DNA of 64,000 nucleotides, taken from Paludibacteraceae bacterium. GTDB taxonomy: Bacteria; Bacteroidota; Bacteroidia; Bacteroidales; Paludibacteraceae. Shown here piece by piece: positions 8,203 through 17,876 of the stretch. A program made the translations under genes and the position numbers. Under the pieces are notes generated by a model that was not told where the DNA came from, made no database searches, and saw only the letters and a list, made by a program, of their open reading frames with translations. Numbering within the stretch: the first letter of the stretch is position 1; every line of letters begins with the position of its first letter. The DNA is taken from positions 1 to 64,000 of the forward strand of contig JAFSWF010000071.1 of assembly GCA_017444615.1 (NCBI GenBank), given 5' to 3'.

Positions 8203-10017
8203 TCAGAAACGTTTGTTTATCTCTTCGTCTGCGAGAAGCGATAGGATTATTTTGCCATCGGGTGTGCGACGGAAGGAAGGCAAGGCCATCAGTTTGCGCA
8301 CCAAATCGCGCATTTCGTCCACCGTGAGCACTTTGCCGTATGGAATGGCAGCCGTTTCGGCCAACGACAAAGCGATTTGTTGACGCCATTCCTCTTGGGT
8401 ATTGGCACCTCTTTCGCGTACTTGCTGCAGTATATGTTGTAATACCGGCAGAGCCGATTGACTCGTCAGTTGCGCCGGAATACCTTGTACCGAATAACTA
8501 TCCGGACTGAGTTGCTCCGCATCAAAGCCTATGGCACTCAAATCCGGCATGATACGTTCAAACAAGACCAATTCATCGGGTTGTAGAGACAGTATTTCCG
8601 GAAAAAGAAGTTGTTGCGTAGCGCCTTGTGTTTGTGCTAATTGTGCAAGGAATTGCGCGTACAATATTGTTATATGCGCGCGATGCTGGTTGATGAGTAA
8701 TACCCCGCCTTCCGTAGGCATCAAAATATACTTAGCCTTATACTGCCACATAGAACAACTATCCAAGTGTTCCTCTGATAACAGCAACGCATCAGGGACG
8801 GTAGGCAGTTCATCCGGATAGATGGTATTGGAGGGTTGGGAAGGCGTGGCACCGTAGAGCGATTCCCAATTCCGCACACTTGCAGGCGCATACTGATTAC
8901 GCGTATGGAAGGGATTATAGGTTGGGTCAACACCTACCATAGGACGGCTAACCATACGCTCATTAGTAGGAAGGGGGATGTCTATTGCTCCTTGCGTGTC
9001 AAAATCAATCTGCGGTGCAAGGGTGAATTTACCCAAGGCTTCGCGGATAGAGGCCATCAAAATCTGGAAAATGGTCTGCTCATCAGCAAACTTAATCTCC
9101 GTTTTGGTAGGATGAATATTGACATCTATCGCCTCGGGGTTGATGTCAAAATAGATAAAGAAAGACGGCTGGTAATCGTTGGGTAACATGCCCGAATACG
9201 CCGTTTGCACCGCTTTCAAAAAATAGGGATGACGCATATAGCGTCCGTTGACAAAGAAATATTGCTCTGCCTTACGTGTGACAGCTTCGGGTTTAATCAC
9301 AAATCCGCGGATAGAAACCAACTCCGTATCGGTCTTCACATCTACAAAACCCGATGTATAGACATTTCGTTTGGGATTACCGAAAATGGCTTCTATGCGT
9401 TGTTTCTCGGTTCCTACCGGCAGTTCCAGCAGAATCTCATCATTGTGAACAAAGGTAAAAGCCGTTTTCGGATAAACTAACACGATATGATAGAACTCCG
9501 TCAACAGATTACGCAATTCCGTCTGGTCTGATTTGAGGAACTTTCGCCGAACCGGCACATTGAAGAAGAGGTTACTGACCTTAATGTTCGTACCTACAGG
9601 GCAACTACAAACCTCTTGTCTTATCACTTGCGAACCATGGATCTCGAGCAATGTGCCCATCTCATCTTCTGAGCGCCGAGTCTGCATTTCTACTTGCGAC
9701 ACCGCACAGATAGAAGGTAAGGCTTCGCCTCGGAAACCCATTGTACGGAGTGTAAACAGATCTTGCGCCTGCGAGATCTTGCTGGTAGCATGCCGCTCGA
9801 AAGCCAATCGGGCATCCATCTCACTCATACCCGAACCATCATCGATGACCTGCAGCAGTGTGCGACCGGCATCACGAACAATGACCTGAATGCGTTTAGC
9901 ACCCGCGTCCAAACTGTTCTCCACCAGTTCCTTCAGACAAGAGGCGGGGCGTTGGATCACTTCACCCGCCGCGATCTGGTTGGCCACACTATCCGGTAAT
10001 AAATGGATGACGTCCAC
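8203..10017 (-). CDS. mutL: DNA mismatch repair protein MutL
   Basis: GHKL ATPase that couples MutS mismatch recognition to strand removal. N-terminal ATPase motifs: ENSLDAGAKRI, DDGSGM, RHATSKI and MGFRGEALPSI; C-terminal dimerization region after about residue 400. The protein starts at a GTG codon (10017), giving VDVIHLLPDSVANQIAAG, the usual MutL beginning. In the C-terminal domain the endonuclease-type DQHA motif reads INQHRAHITILY, with Asn for the first Asp and no matching glutamates, so nicking activity is doubtful. 604 aa. Between a small membrane protein and the metallophosphoesterase. Confidence 0.96.
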   Translation of the reverse strand: MDVIHLLPDSVANQIAAGEVIQRPASCLKELVENSLDAGAKRIQVIVRDAGRTLLQVIDDGSGMSEMDARLAFERHATSKISQAQDLFTLRTMGFRGEALPSICAVSQVEMQTRRSEDEMGTLLEIHGSQVIRQEVCSCPVGTNIKVSNLFFNVPVRRKFLKSDQTELRNLLTEFYHIVLVYPKTAFTFVHNDEILLELPVGTEKQRIEAIFGNPKRNVYTSGFVDVKTDTELVSIRGFVIKPEAVTRKAEQYFFVNGRYMRHPYFLKAVQTAYSGMLPNDYQPSFFIYFDINPEAIDVNIHPTKTEIKFADEQTIFQILMASIREALGKFTLAPQIDFDTQGAIDIPLPTNERMVSRPMVGVDPTYNPFHTRNQYAPASVRNWESLYGATPSQPSNTIYPDELPTVPDALLLSEEHLDSCSMWQYKAKYILMPTEGGVLLINQHRAHITILYAQFLAQLAQTQGATQQLLFPEILSLQPDELVLFERIMPDLSAIGFDAEQLSPDSYSVQGIPAQLTSQSALPVLQHILQQVRERGANTQEEWRQQIALSLAETAAIPYGKVLTVDEMRDLVRKLMALPSFRRTPDGKIILSLLADEEINKRF

Positions 10018-10045
10018 GTGAAAAGGATGAGTTATTGTTTACCAA

Positions 10046-10282
10046 TCAAAGAAAGACGTAAAACGTCAGTATCAGCAGTACGAACAGTACAATCCAGAAG
10101 ACGAGTTTAGAAGACCGTTGCCTACGGGCAGTGGTCATATTCTTCTCATGTTCCTCGCGGAAAGACCCGTGATGAAGACGCGCAAGTTTTTTATCCTTGC
10201 GCGCCTCCTTTTCCTTGTCATAGTAAATGGGGCGATAGTCCCACTCACGGGGTTTATTTACTTTCGGAAATAATACCGACAT
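10046..10282 (-). CDS. small single-pass membrane protein
   Basis: 78 aa: a charged, basic N-terminal half (KEKEARKDKKLARLHHG) and one C-terminal membrane helix, LVFWIVLFVLLILTFYVF. Its ATG overlaps the stop of the upstream OmpA/TPR gene by one base, so translation is probably coupled. A similar short gene often precedes mutL in Bacteroidales. Function unknown. Confidence 0.75.
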   Translation of the reverse strand: MSVLFPKVNKPREWDYRPIYYDKEKEARKDKKLARLHHGSFREEHEKNMTTARRQRSSKLVFWIVLFVLLILTFYVFL

Positions 10283-11970
10283 TACTTAACGATAGCTTGG
10301 AACTCAACGTCCTCTGCGAACTTCGAGAACTCGATGTCTGCTTTCGCACGAGCCTTGAGGCTTGCATCTTGTTCTACAGCGCTCTTGAGGTTAACGAGCA
10401 CGCCTGCTTTGTCGTTCGTACGAGCAGCTACAACGGCCTTCAGATAAGCGGTAGTAGCGTTCGGTTCCTTCACGTTATTGAGGGTCTTCGAAGCGGCTGC
10501 ATAATCCTCGTTGAGGATTTGCTGAACGGCTGCGTTGTTGGTGGCATTTTCACCATAAGCTTTCTTAGCGGCAGCATAGTCACCCTTCTGTGTATAGAGC
10601 GTACCGAGAGCTGCATCCAAGTTACCCTTGGTGCCAGCTGCTTTACCGAAATGCTCTTCTGCTTTTGCCAAATCACCGTCAGCCAAGGCTGCAACGCCTG
10701 CATTGTATTGAACATCGGGGTCATTCGGGTTGATCTCTGCAGCCTTGGTGAAGTTACGACGAGCCTCAGCGATGTTGCCATCAGCGAAATAAATCTCACC
10801 GATGTTGTTCCATGCGCGGTAGTCATTGTAGATATTAGCTGCCTTTGCATAGATATCCAATTTCTTAGCTTTATCCTCTACCAGCGTAGCAGCATAGAGC
10901 AACTCCTCTACACTAAGTTGAGTAGGATCGCTCTCTACCAGTGCCAAGATCTCTTCATCGCTCTTACCAATCAGGTCGGTTGTTAAGATGAGGCGGCTAC
11001 GACGAAGTGCCGGCAGCACGTCCTTAGCGATTGTGCCATATACATTGCTCAGGTTCTTGATTTGTGCCTCGCGCTCCTCGGGATCACTGTACATAGAGAG
11101 CACGCGGAGAACAAGATCTTTGTCTTGCATATTGCTGTTCTCCATTGCTTTCTGGAAGCCATCCCAGTCCTCTGCAGTGATGTTAGACTCCACATTAGCA
11201 CCTTGGATTTTGTCCTTTTTGAGGCTCTTCTTCAAGAAGTTCTCAGTCACTTTTTCACGATTCTTAGCCAAACCTTCGTTGAGCTTTAAACCACCATCAG
11301 GAGAAGCGTAGCCGCTTACTTCGATTTTGTTAATAGCTTTGCGCTCTGCGCTGTTCGCCTCTTTGATAGCGGCTTGCAAGTTCTTGATTTGCTCCGATTT
11401 GGTTTCAGAGGAACGGAGATTAGCTTGTTGAATCAAGAAGCGGATGTCAGCCTCGGTAGTCTCTTGAATAATACGTTGGAACTTGTCCGGAGTGTTGACA
11501 ATCTTGTTGTCTTTAGCTTGTGCCAACTCAGCAGTAGCGTTGACACCATCTGCAATCTTGAGATCAGGGATCTCAATCACTTTCTTACCAATCTTAGCCT
11601 CGAAGCGAAGATAAAGCTCAGATTCGCTCATAGCAGGAACATAGTCGAACGAGCAACTTTGGGTATAGGTACCACCCTCCTTGTAGTTAACTGTCAGACC
11701 ATTCTCTTTCGCTTTTTCGCCTACATAGGTTTTAGGCTCGCCTACAGCCTCTTGTCCATCATATTTGAGGACAGGAGTAACTACCAGCACACCTTTCTTA
11801 GCGAATTTCTTAACAGGGAAAGTACCGGTAATGTCGGCATTCACCTTACCACCCTTGAGCTCCAGCGGACTGGGATTAACCGTGATTTGTTCCGGCTGGG
11901 GCAACGATTTGTTACACGACGCCAACAATGCTACCGTAGCAATGAGGCAAAAGAATAAACCTTTTTTCAT
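10282..11970 (-). CDS. OmpA-like/TPR outer-membrane lipoprotein
   Basis: Signal peptide with lipobox LLASC at about residue 19. An OmpA-like peptidoglycan-binding segment is recognisable around residues 210-240 (KIEVSGYASPDGGLKLNEGLAKNREKV is its core, with the ASPDG turn and NxxLxxxR helix). After about residue 370 come TPR-like repeats (AWNNIGEIYFADGNIAEARR, DVQYNAGVAALADGDLAKAE, ALGTLYTQKGDYAAAKKAY). Likely an abundant structural envelope protein linking outer membrane and wall; codon use and its own promoter fit high expression. 562 aa. Confidence 0.82.
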   Translation of the reverse strand: MKKGLFFCLIATVALLASCNKSLPQPEQITVNPSPLELKGGKVNADITGTFPVKKFAKKGVLVVTPVLKYDGQEAVGEPKTYVGEKAKENGLTVNYKEGGTYTQSCSFDYVPAMSESELYLRFEAKIGKKVIEIPDLKIADGVNATAELAQAKDNKIVNTPDKFQRIIQETTEADIRFLIQQANLRSSETKSEQIKNLQAAIKEANSAERKAINKIEVSGYASPDGGLKLNEGLAKNREKVTENFLKKSLKKDKIQGANVESNITAEDWDGFQKAMENSNMQDKDLVLRVLSMYSDPEEREAQIKNLSNVYGTIAKDVLPALRRSRLILTTDLIGKSDEEILALVESDPTQLSVEELLYAATLVEDKAKKLDIYAKAANIYNDYRAWNNIGEIYFADGNIAEARRNFTKAAEINPNDPDVQYNAGVAALADGDLAKAEEHFGKAAGTKGNLDAALGTLYTQKGDYAAAKKAYGENATNNAAVQQILNEDYAAASKTLNNVKEPNATTAYLKAVVAARTNDKAGVLVNLKSAVEQDASLKARAKADIEFSKFAEDVEFQAIVK

Positions 11971-12039
11971 GTTCTTAAAAAATTTATATAATTAGTTATA
12001 AAAGTCGTCAATACGCACACTTCTGCACATAATTCGCTG

Positions 12040-12071
12040 CAAAGATACAACTTTTTTTTTATATACGCAAG
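12040..12071 (-). promoter_or_regulatory. Bacteroides-type promoter for the OmpA/TPR gene
   Basis: Minus strand: CTTG (three of four bases of the -33 box), 20-nt spacer, -7 box TATCTTTG. Leader about 60 nt. Confidence 0.6.
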
Positions 12072-12079
12072 AAAAAACA

Positions 12080-12108
12080 GAAAAAAGCGCCAAAATGTCG
12101 CTTTTTTC
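12080..12108 (-). terminator. rho-independent terminator after the CoA-transferase operon
   Basis: Stem GAAAAAAGCG / CGCTTTTTTC with a 9-nt loop, followed by T-rich sequence in both orientations. It lies just past the CoA-transferase gene and just before the next promoter on the same strand, so it insulates the two units. Confidence 0.75.
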
Positions 12109-12157
12109 TTTGTTTTGGACCCCTAAAAGCAGGTGCTCTATGCTTATTAATGGTTCT

Positions 12158-13654
12158 TTATCGCAGATAATTCTCCCATTTGGTATTACGCATATCGCCT
12201 GATTTGAGGAACTCCTCATGCATCGCAAACGCGAGGGATAAGTTATGTTGCGTCTGACCGTGTTTGGCGTGCTTGAGATAATCGCGTAGCATCTCACGGT
12301 ACTCGGGAGCCACACAGTTATTGATGATTTCTTGCGCACGCTGCCGCGGACTCTTTCCGCGCAGATCGGCTACTCCTTGTTCCGTAACAATCACTTTGAC
12401 GGAGTGCTCGGAGTGGTCGAGGTGCGTTACCATCGGCACAATCGAAGAGATGGCTCCGTTCTTTGCGGTCGAAGCTGTGGTGAAGATGGATATATAGGCA
12501 TTGCGGGCGAAGTCACCTGAACCGCCGATACCATTCATCATTTTGGTTCCCGTTACGTGGGTGGAGTTGACGTTTCCGTAGATGTCTGCTTCGAGGGCAG
12601 TGTTGATGGCGATGATACCTAAACGACGCGCTACTTCGGGACTGTTGGATGTCTCTTGCGGACGCAATAAGAGCTTGTCACGGTAGAAATCGAGGTCGGC
12701 GAGCACTTCAGCCATCTTCGACTCTACGAGTCGGAGCGAACAACCGGAAGCGAACTTACAATGTCCTGCCTTGATGAGGTCTACTACGGAGTCTTGAATG
12801 ACTTCGGAATACATCTCAAAGGGCGGGATATGCGGGTTCTTACCGAGTTCGCCGAGGACCGCGTTCGCTACGTTTCCTACGCCCGATTGGATGGGGAGGA
12901 AGGAAGCGGGGATACGACCTGCTTTCATCTCTGCCTCGAGGAACATCGCTACGTTTGCACCAATCTTAGCGGTTACCTCATCAACAGGTGTGAAGGCAGG
13001 GATCTCGTTCGGACGGTTCGTCTTTACGACGGCTGCTATCTTCGAAGGGTCAACCTTTATATGATCTGAGCCGCAGCGGTCAGAGGGTTTGTAGATAGGT
13101 ATCTCCTTGCGATAAGGCGGGTCGAGGGGTTCGTAGAGATCGTGCATGCCACGCATCGCAGCGGGGAACATCTCATTGAGTTCGACGATGATTTTCTCCG
13201 CTTGGTTGCAGATGGTAGGCATGATACCGATACCTGCAGCGGGTACGATTGTACCATCTTCGCCTACGTAGGACGCTTCGATGATGGCCCATTTGGGTTT
13301 GGGAAGGAAGCCGTAACGGATGTCTTGCGCCATGTGGGAGAGGTGCATGTCGAAGTAATGTGTTCCTTCAGCATTGATCTCCTCACGCATGGATTTATTG
13401 GATTGGTAAGGTGTACGAAACTCGACCGCATGAGCACGAGCGAGTGCGCCGTCACAACTATCACCCATCGAAGCACCGGTCTCGAGTCCTACGCGGAAGG
13501 GTTTGCCTTCGGCATGGAGACGCTCTGCACGTTGAGCGAGTGCAAACGGAACAGCCTTGGGCACACCGGTGGCGGTAAAGCCCCCCATGCCCAAGACATC
13601 ACCATGTTGAATCAATTCAGCAGCCTGTTCGGCTGTCATAAATGGTAAAGCCAT
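12158..13654 (-). CDS. acetyl-CoA hydrolase / succinyl-CoA:acetate CoA-transferase family
   Basis: Class I CoA-transferase of the SucC/Ach1 group. Seen: GDVLGMGGFTATGVPKAVP at the start, VETGASMGDSCDG-like LETGASMGDSCDG, the IPIQSGVGNVANAVL-type segment LPIQSGVGNVANAVL, the catalytic-glutamate region NTALEADIYGN and the glycine-rich NGIGGSGDFARNA. In Bacteroidales fermenters it fits acetate or succinate formation with CoA recycling. 498 aa, full length. The upstream gene is the class II aldolase, 35 bp away, with a repeat in the gap. Confidence 0.92.
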   Translation of the reverse strand: MALPFMTAEQAAELIQHGDVLGMGGFTATGVPKAVPFALAQRAERLHAEGKPFRVGLETGASMGDSCDGALARAHAVEFRTPYQSNKSMREEINAEGTHYFDMHLSHMAQDIRYGFLPKPKWAIIEASYVGEDGTIVPAAGIGIMPTICNQAEKIIVELNEMFPAAMRGMHDLYEPLDPPYRKEIPIYKPSDRCGSDHIKVDPSKIAAVVKTNRPNEIPAFTPVDEVTAKIGANVAMFLEAEMKAGRIPASFLPIQSGVGNVANAVLGELGKNPHIPPFEMYSEVIQDSVVDLIKAGHCKFASGCSLRLVESKMAEVLADLDFYRDKLLLRPQETSNSPEVARRLGIIAINTALEADIYGNVNSTHVTGTKMMNGIGGSGDFARNAYISIFTTASTAKNGAISSIVPMVTHLDHSEHSVKVIVTEQGVADLRGKSPRQRAQEIINNCVAPEYREMLRDYLKHAKHGQTQHNLSLAFAMHEEFLKSGDMRNTKWENYLR

Positions 13655-13692
13655 TTATTATTTATGATTTATGGTTTCAAATTTATGATTTA
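13655..13692. repeat. ATTTATG heptad array
   Basis: Units of ATTTATG and close variants fill the gap between the CoA-transferase start and the aldolase stop codon, which lies inside it. Confidence 0.7.
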
Positions 13693-14691
13693 CTCTGCTT
13701 TGCCGTCCGAACCGAGGACGTTGATGATTTTGTGCTTGTAGAGCTGCTCCATCAAGTCACGAGCGGGGCCGCAGTATTTACGCGGATCGAACTCACCCGG
13801 TTTCTCTGCGAATACCTTACGAACTGCAGCAGTGAAGGCGAGACGAGAGTCAGAGTCGATGTTAATCTTGCAAACAGCGGACTTAGCAGCCTTACGGAGT
13901 TGTTCCTCAGGAATACCTACTGCATCAGGCAGTTTGCCACCGTATTGGTTGATCATATCTACGTACTCTTGGGGAACGGAAGACGAGCCGTGAAGCACGA
14001 TGGGGAAGCCAGGGAGTTGCTCCATGATAGCGTCGAGGACGTCAAATGCCAATGGAGGAGGAACGAGTTTGCCGGTTTTCGGGTCACGTGTACATTGCTC
14101 CGGAGTGAATTTGTATGCACCGTGGCTGGTGCCAATAGAGATTGCGAGCGAGTCGCAGCCTGTACGGGTAGCGAAATCTACCACCTCTTCGGGTTTAGTA
14201 TAGTGGCTAACTGCTGAGGAAACTTCGTCCTCAACACCTGCCAACACACCCAGTTCAGCCTCTACGGTTACATCGTATTGGTGAGCGTAATCTACCACTT
14301 TCTTAGTGAGGGCAATGTTCTCTTCATAGGGGAGAGAAGAAGCGTCGATCATGACAGACGAGAAACCGAAGTCCACGCAAGATTTGCAGAGTTCGAAGCT
14401 ATCTCCGTGGTCGAGGTGCAGACAGATCTGCGGATGCTCCCAACCAAGTTCTTTCGCGTACTCAACGGCTCCTTGTGCCATGTAACGAAGAAGGGTTTGG
14501 TTAGCGTAGTTACGCGCACCTTTAGAAACTTGGAGAATCACCGGAGACTTGGTCTCAGCCGAAGCTTTGATGATAGCCTGGAGTTGCTCCATGTTGTTGA
14601 AGTTGAAAGCAGGGATAGCGTAGCCACCCTTGATTGCCTTAGCAAACATCTCACGGGTGTTGACAAGGCCTAATTCTTTGTAAGATACCAT
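13690..14691 (-). CDS. fba: class II fructose-bisphosphate aldolase
   Basis: Zinc-dependent aldolase interconverting fructose 1,6-bisphosphate and the two triose phosphates. Zinc-site motif CLHLDHGDSFELCK, phosphate-binding IGTSHGAYKF and FPIVLHGSSSVPQEYV are present, as is the N-terminal GGYAIPAFNFNNMEQLQAI. 333 aa. In this cell it would also serve the fructose phosphate made by the fructan locus, though it is in a separate operon. Confidence 0.95.
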   Translation of the reverse strand: MVSYKELGLVNTREMFAKAIKGGYAIPAFNFNNMEQLQAIIKASAETKSPVILQVSKGARNYANQTLLRYMAQGAVEYAKELGWEHPQICLHLDHGDSFELCKSCVDFGFSSVMIDASSLPYEENIALTKKVVDYAHQYDVTVEAELGVLAGVEDEVSSAVSHYTKPEEVVDFATRTGCDSLAISIGTSHGAYKFTPEQCTRDPKTGKLVPPPLAFDVLDAIMEQLPGFPIVLHGSSSVPQEYVDMINQYGGKLPDAVGIPEEQLRKAAKSAVCKINIDSDSRLAFTAAVRKVFAEKPGEFDPRKYCGPARDLMEQLYKHKIINVLGSDGKAE

Positions 14692-14721
14692 AATAATGAA
14701 TAATTAAATAGTTAATAAATA

Positions 14722-16722
14722 TTATTTTGTATTAGATGTTTTGTTGGATGCTAAAATAAAATACGTTATAAGTGCCAAATACGCCACTACTCCTACCAAC
14801 GCAGCCGTTCCGCTTCCAGCCCAAGCTGTCAAATACCAATCGGCTCCGCAGAACTTCACGATAGCGGAGACAACACCCATTAGGGCACCTCCGGCAATAA
14901 AACCTGAAGCGATGAGTGTTCCTTTCTCTTGACGCGCTTGCGCTTTAGCTTCCGCTTCTGCTCCATCACTCTCTTTCTTTCGTCCGACTAACCATGAGAT
15001 AGCACCGCCTACTAATAAGGGTGTGTTCAGGCTCAGAGGGATGAACATACCTAATGCAAAGGGCAGTACAGGTACACCCAGTAAGGCGAGGATGAGGGCT
15101 AATACCGCTCCGGCGAGGTAAAGCATCCACGGTGCTCCTTGTCCGGACATCAGCGGTTCGATAACTGCCGCCATGGCGTTGGCTTGCGGTGCTACTAACG
15201 CGTTTTCGCCGACGAAGCCGTAGGTTTTATTGAGGACGATCATCACACCACCGACTGTAGCGGCAGAGACGAGTGTTCCTAAGAATTTCCAAGTTTGCTG
15301 TTTGTAGGGAGAAGAACCAATCCAATAACCTATCTTAAGGTCTGTAATGAATCCTCCCGCCATAGAGAGAGCAGTACAAACGACACCTCCGATGACCATT
15401 GCTCCTACCATTCCGCTGGCTCCTTTCATGCCTACGGCCACAAAGACCACGGAAGCGATGATGAGTGTCATTAAGGTCATTCCGCTTACGGGGTTGGAGC
15501 CTACGATAGCGATGGCGTTAGCAGCCACGGTGGTGAAGAGGAAGGCAATAATGACTACTACGAGGAAGGCAACGAGTGCTTGCCAGAAATTATGCAGTAC
15601 ACCTACCCAGAAGAAGACGAGTGTGCAGACGAGTGCTACTGCGATTGCAAGTAATAACACTTTCATATTCAGGTCTCTATCTGTACGAGGTGTTATGCCT
15701 GAATCTCCGGATTTGCCGGATTTACCGGACAGTTCTTTTCCCGCTAATCCTACGGCGCTTTTGATGACGCCCCACGAACGGACAATACCGATGAGACCAG
15801 CCATGGCGATGGCGCCAATGCCGATGTTTCGTCCGTAGGAGGTGAAGAGTAATTGTGGGTCAACGGATTCCAATCCGGGCATAGCGCCTAAAATGGGCAG
15901 TAACACCCACCAGACAAAGAACGAACCTGCACAGATGATAGCAGCGTATTTGAGTCCGATGATGTAGCCGAGTCCGAGAACTGCTGCAGAGGTATTGATT
16001 GAGAAGACCAGTTTGGTCTTCGCGGCTAAGGCTTCACCCAACCCTATCATGCGGGTGGATAGTTGTTCTGTCCAGAGTCCAAAGGTGGAAACGACGAAGT
16101 CATAGAGTCCTCCTATAGCTGCGGCCCATAATAAGGGCTTGGCAGAGGAAGCCCCCTCCGACTCCACCTGAAGGGGGCGAGCAGAGTTTGGTGTTTCTGC
16201 TTTTTCACCGGAGATTAAGACTTGCGTGGTGGCGGTGGCTTCGGGGAAGGGATATTCGCCATGTTTTTCTTTGACGAAATACCGACGGAAGGGGATGAGG
16301 AACAGTATTCCTAAACAACCACCTAAGAGGGAGGAGAGGAATATCTGACCAAACGTTACCGTCATCTCCGGATATTTGGCTTGGAGAATATAGAGGGCAG
16401 GAAGCGTGAAGATAGCTCCAGCAACGATGACACCTGAACTGGCGCCTATTGATTGAATCATAACGTTTTCGCCGAGGGCATTCTTTCGCTTAAGGACGGA
16501 AGAGAGGCTTACGGCGATGATAGCGATTGGGATAGCAGCTTCGAAGACTTGTCCTACTTTGAGTCCCAGATAGGCAGCAGCCGCAGAGAAGATAACCGCC
16601 ATCAGTACACCGATGGACACGCTGTAAGGTGTTACTTCGGGATATTCTTTATCCGGCCGTAAGATGGGTTTGTATTTTTCCCCCGACGCTAAAGGTCGGG
16701 CTGCATTTTCGGGTAATTTCAT
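14722..16722 (-). CDS. OPT family oligopeptide transporter
   Basis: Proton-coupled transporter of the OPT superfamily, 666 aa with about 14-16 hydrophobic segments. Family landmarks: YSVSIGVLMAVIFSAAAAYL near residue 35, GGCLGILFLIPFRRYFV, EYPFPEATATTQVL, ITDLKIGYWIGSSPYKQQ and FIPLSLNTPLLVGG. Substrate likely small peptides or metal chelates. A loop at about residues 176-195 (PNSARPLQVESEGASSAKPL) is coded by a GC-rich palindrome and looks inserted into a cytoplasmic loop. Confidence 0.93.
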   Translation of the reverse strand: MKLPENAARPLASGEKYKPILRPDKEYPEVTPYSVSIGVLMAVIFSAAAAYLGLKVGQVFEAAIPIAIIAVSLSSVLKRKNALGENVMIQSIGASSGVIVAGAIFTLPALYILQAKYPEMTVTFGQIFLSSLLGGCLGILFLIPFRRYFVKEKHGEYPFPEATATTQVLISGEKAETPNSARPLQVESEGASSAKPLLWAAAIGGLYDFVVSTFGLWTEQLSTRMIGLGEALAAKTKLVFSINTSAAVLGLGYIIGLKYAAIICAGSFFVWWVLLPILGAMPGLESVDPQLLFTSYGRNIGIGAIAMAGLIGIVRSWGVIKSAVGLAGKELSGKSGKSGDSGITPRTDRDLNMKVLLLAIAVALVCTLVFFWVGVLHNFWQALVAFLVVVIIAFLFTTVAANAIAIVGSNPVSGMTLMTLIIASVVFVAVGMKGASGMVGAMVIGGVVCTALSMAGGFITDLKIGYWIGSSPYKQQTWKFLGTLVSAATVGGVMIVLNKTYGFVGENALVAPQANAMAAVIEPLMSGQGAPWMLYLAGAVLALILALLGVPVLPFALGMFIPLSLNTPLLVGGAISWLVGRKKESDGAEAEAKAQARQEKGTLIASGFIAGGALMGVVSAIVKFCGADWYLTAWAGSGTAALVGVVAYLALITYFILASNKTSNTK
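16151..16178. repeat. GC-rich palindromic element inside the OPT transporter gene
   Basis: GCCCCCT and AGGGGGC face each other across a 14-nt loop, translated in frame in a loop of the transporter. Confidence 0.65.
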
Positions 16723-16795
16723 GATAATTGATAATTCTTAGCCCTAAAGGGCACGATTATTTGACAAAGTCAAATCTTGATAATTGATAACTATG
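16721..16795. repeat. composite repeat: heptads flanking two perfect palindromes
   Basis: TGATAAT TGATAAT at the left and TGATAAT TGATAAC at the right enclose GCCCTAAAGGGC and TTTGACAAAGTCAAA. The whole gap between the OPT start and the upstream isomerase-like gene consists of this unit. Confidence 0.7.
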
Positions 16796-17876
16796 AATTA
16801 AATTTTGCGGCATGATGGCCACGGATTAATACATGGTGGTTAGCGATCGGGTCCGTTAAGAAATAGTGACTTACAGCCGGCGTAGATTGAATCCATACCT
16901 GTGTACGGCATAGATTGGGTTCAAACTGGCAACGATCTAATTGCACATCTACCGCCAATAACCTACTCAAATCGCCGCTTAGTTTGACCAAGGTATAATC
17001 GCCTGTAGGCAGATCGCCATGGATAGCTACACCTATACCTGATTCGAAATGGGTAGTATATTCATGGGAGGAGGTCATTTTGAGCGGAAGGGTGCAATGA
17101 GCGAAGAGCATCTCACCGTTGGATTGAATGCGTGCCGGGTTCACTTGGAAACATAACTCTCCGGTTCGTTTCTGACACAGCATCATCGTTAGTAAGACCG
17201 GAATATCTCCTTCGCACGCAGCAGGAATACCTTCATCATTCAGTTTGCTTAACGCGATACAACCGGTGTTTTTGACGGTAGAAAGGAGATCGAAGCATCG
17301 CAGCGTCAAGCCTTGCAGATTGTATTTTTGCACAATCTCTTTTAAGCGCTTATATACCGCTTCGGCGCCTTGCATTCCCGGGTCCACTTGACCTAAGGCG
17401 GTTATTTCCTCTATTGGCACATCCACTAATTCGATATTCATCCGTTTCAGTACTACTTCGTAATCCACGCGAGAGGCTATCAACCAATCTGAAGGAAAGC
17501 CGACTACACCCAAGCGTAAGGGTTTGTCGTTATGAAGCAATGCTTCCGACGGTCTTACGGTGAGAGTAGCTGTATTGTCTAGGATTGCTTCGGCTTGATC
17601 TGCTGAATGCCTCATCACTTTCCCGACACCGTTATGTTGGCGGATGTAACTTAATATCTCCAGCGAAGCGGCTAAGGAGTTACTTTGCCCGCTGACCATC
17701 AGATAAACGGGTTGGCTTAAGTCAATCGCCCCTTCTTTGAGCAATTGCACGAATTTCGCTTCGGTGCCACCTGTTAATATAGCCACCAATTGGTGGTTTT
17801 CCTCAAACGCTTTATCTACCTCAAAGGGCAAATGAAGCGTTTCATTGTGCATTTCTGATGAGAGAATATGAATCAT
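16791..17876 (-). CDS. L-fucose/arabinose isomerase family-like protein, copy B
   Basis: 361 aa. Resembles sugar isomerases of the FucI/AraA C-terminal type: LTLRCFDLLSTVKNTGCIALSKLNDEGIPAACEGDIPVLLTM and, near the end, THFESGIGVAIHGDLPTGDYTLVKL and NHHVLIRGHHA. These motifs hold the usual Glu, Asp and His ligands. The N-terminal half has ILTGGTEAKFVQLL and a YIRQHNGVGKV stretch. No signal peptide, so cytoplasmic. The next gene is a diverged duplicate; its stop overlaps this start by 4 bp. Exact substrate unknown. Confidence 0.72.
   Translation of the reverse strand: MIHILSSEMHNETLHLPFEVDKAFEENHQLVAILTGGTEAKFVQLLKEGAIDLSQPVYLMVSGQSNSLAASLEILSYIRQHNGVGKVMRHSADQAEAILDNTATLTVRPSEALLHNDKPLRLGVVGFPSDWLIASRVDYEVVLKRMNIELVDVPIEEITALGQVDPGMQGAEAVYKRLKEIVQKYNLQGLTLRCFDLLSTVKNTGCIALSKLNDEGIPAACEGDIPVLLTMMLCQKRTGELCFQVNPARIQSNGEMLFAHCTLPLKMTSSHEYTTHFESGIGVAIHGDLPTGDYTLVKLSGDLSRLLAVDVQLDRCQFEPNLCRTQVWIQSTPAVSHYFLTDPIANHHVLIRGHHAAKFNS

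Noticed and set aside
10009..10024. parS-like CCACGTGAAA at the mutL start
   Set aside because: About 11 of 16 positions match the consensus, and it covers the mutL initiation codon, so coincidence is more likely.
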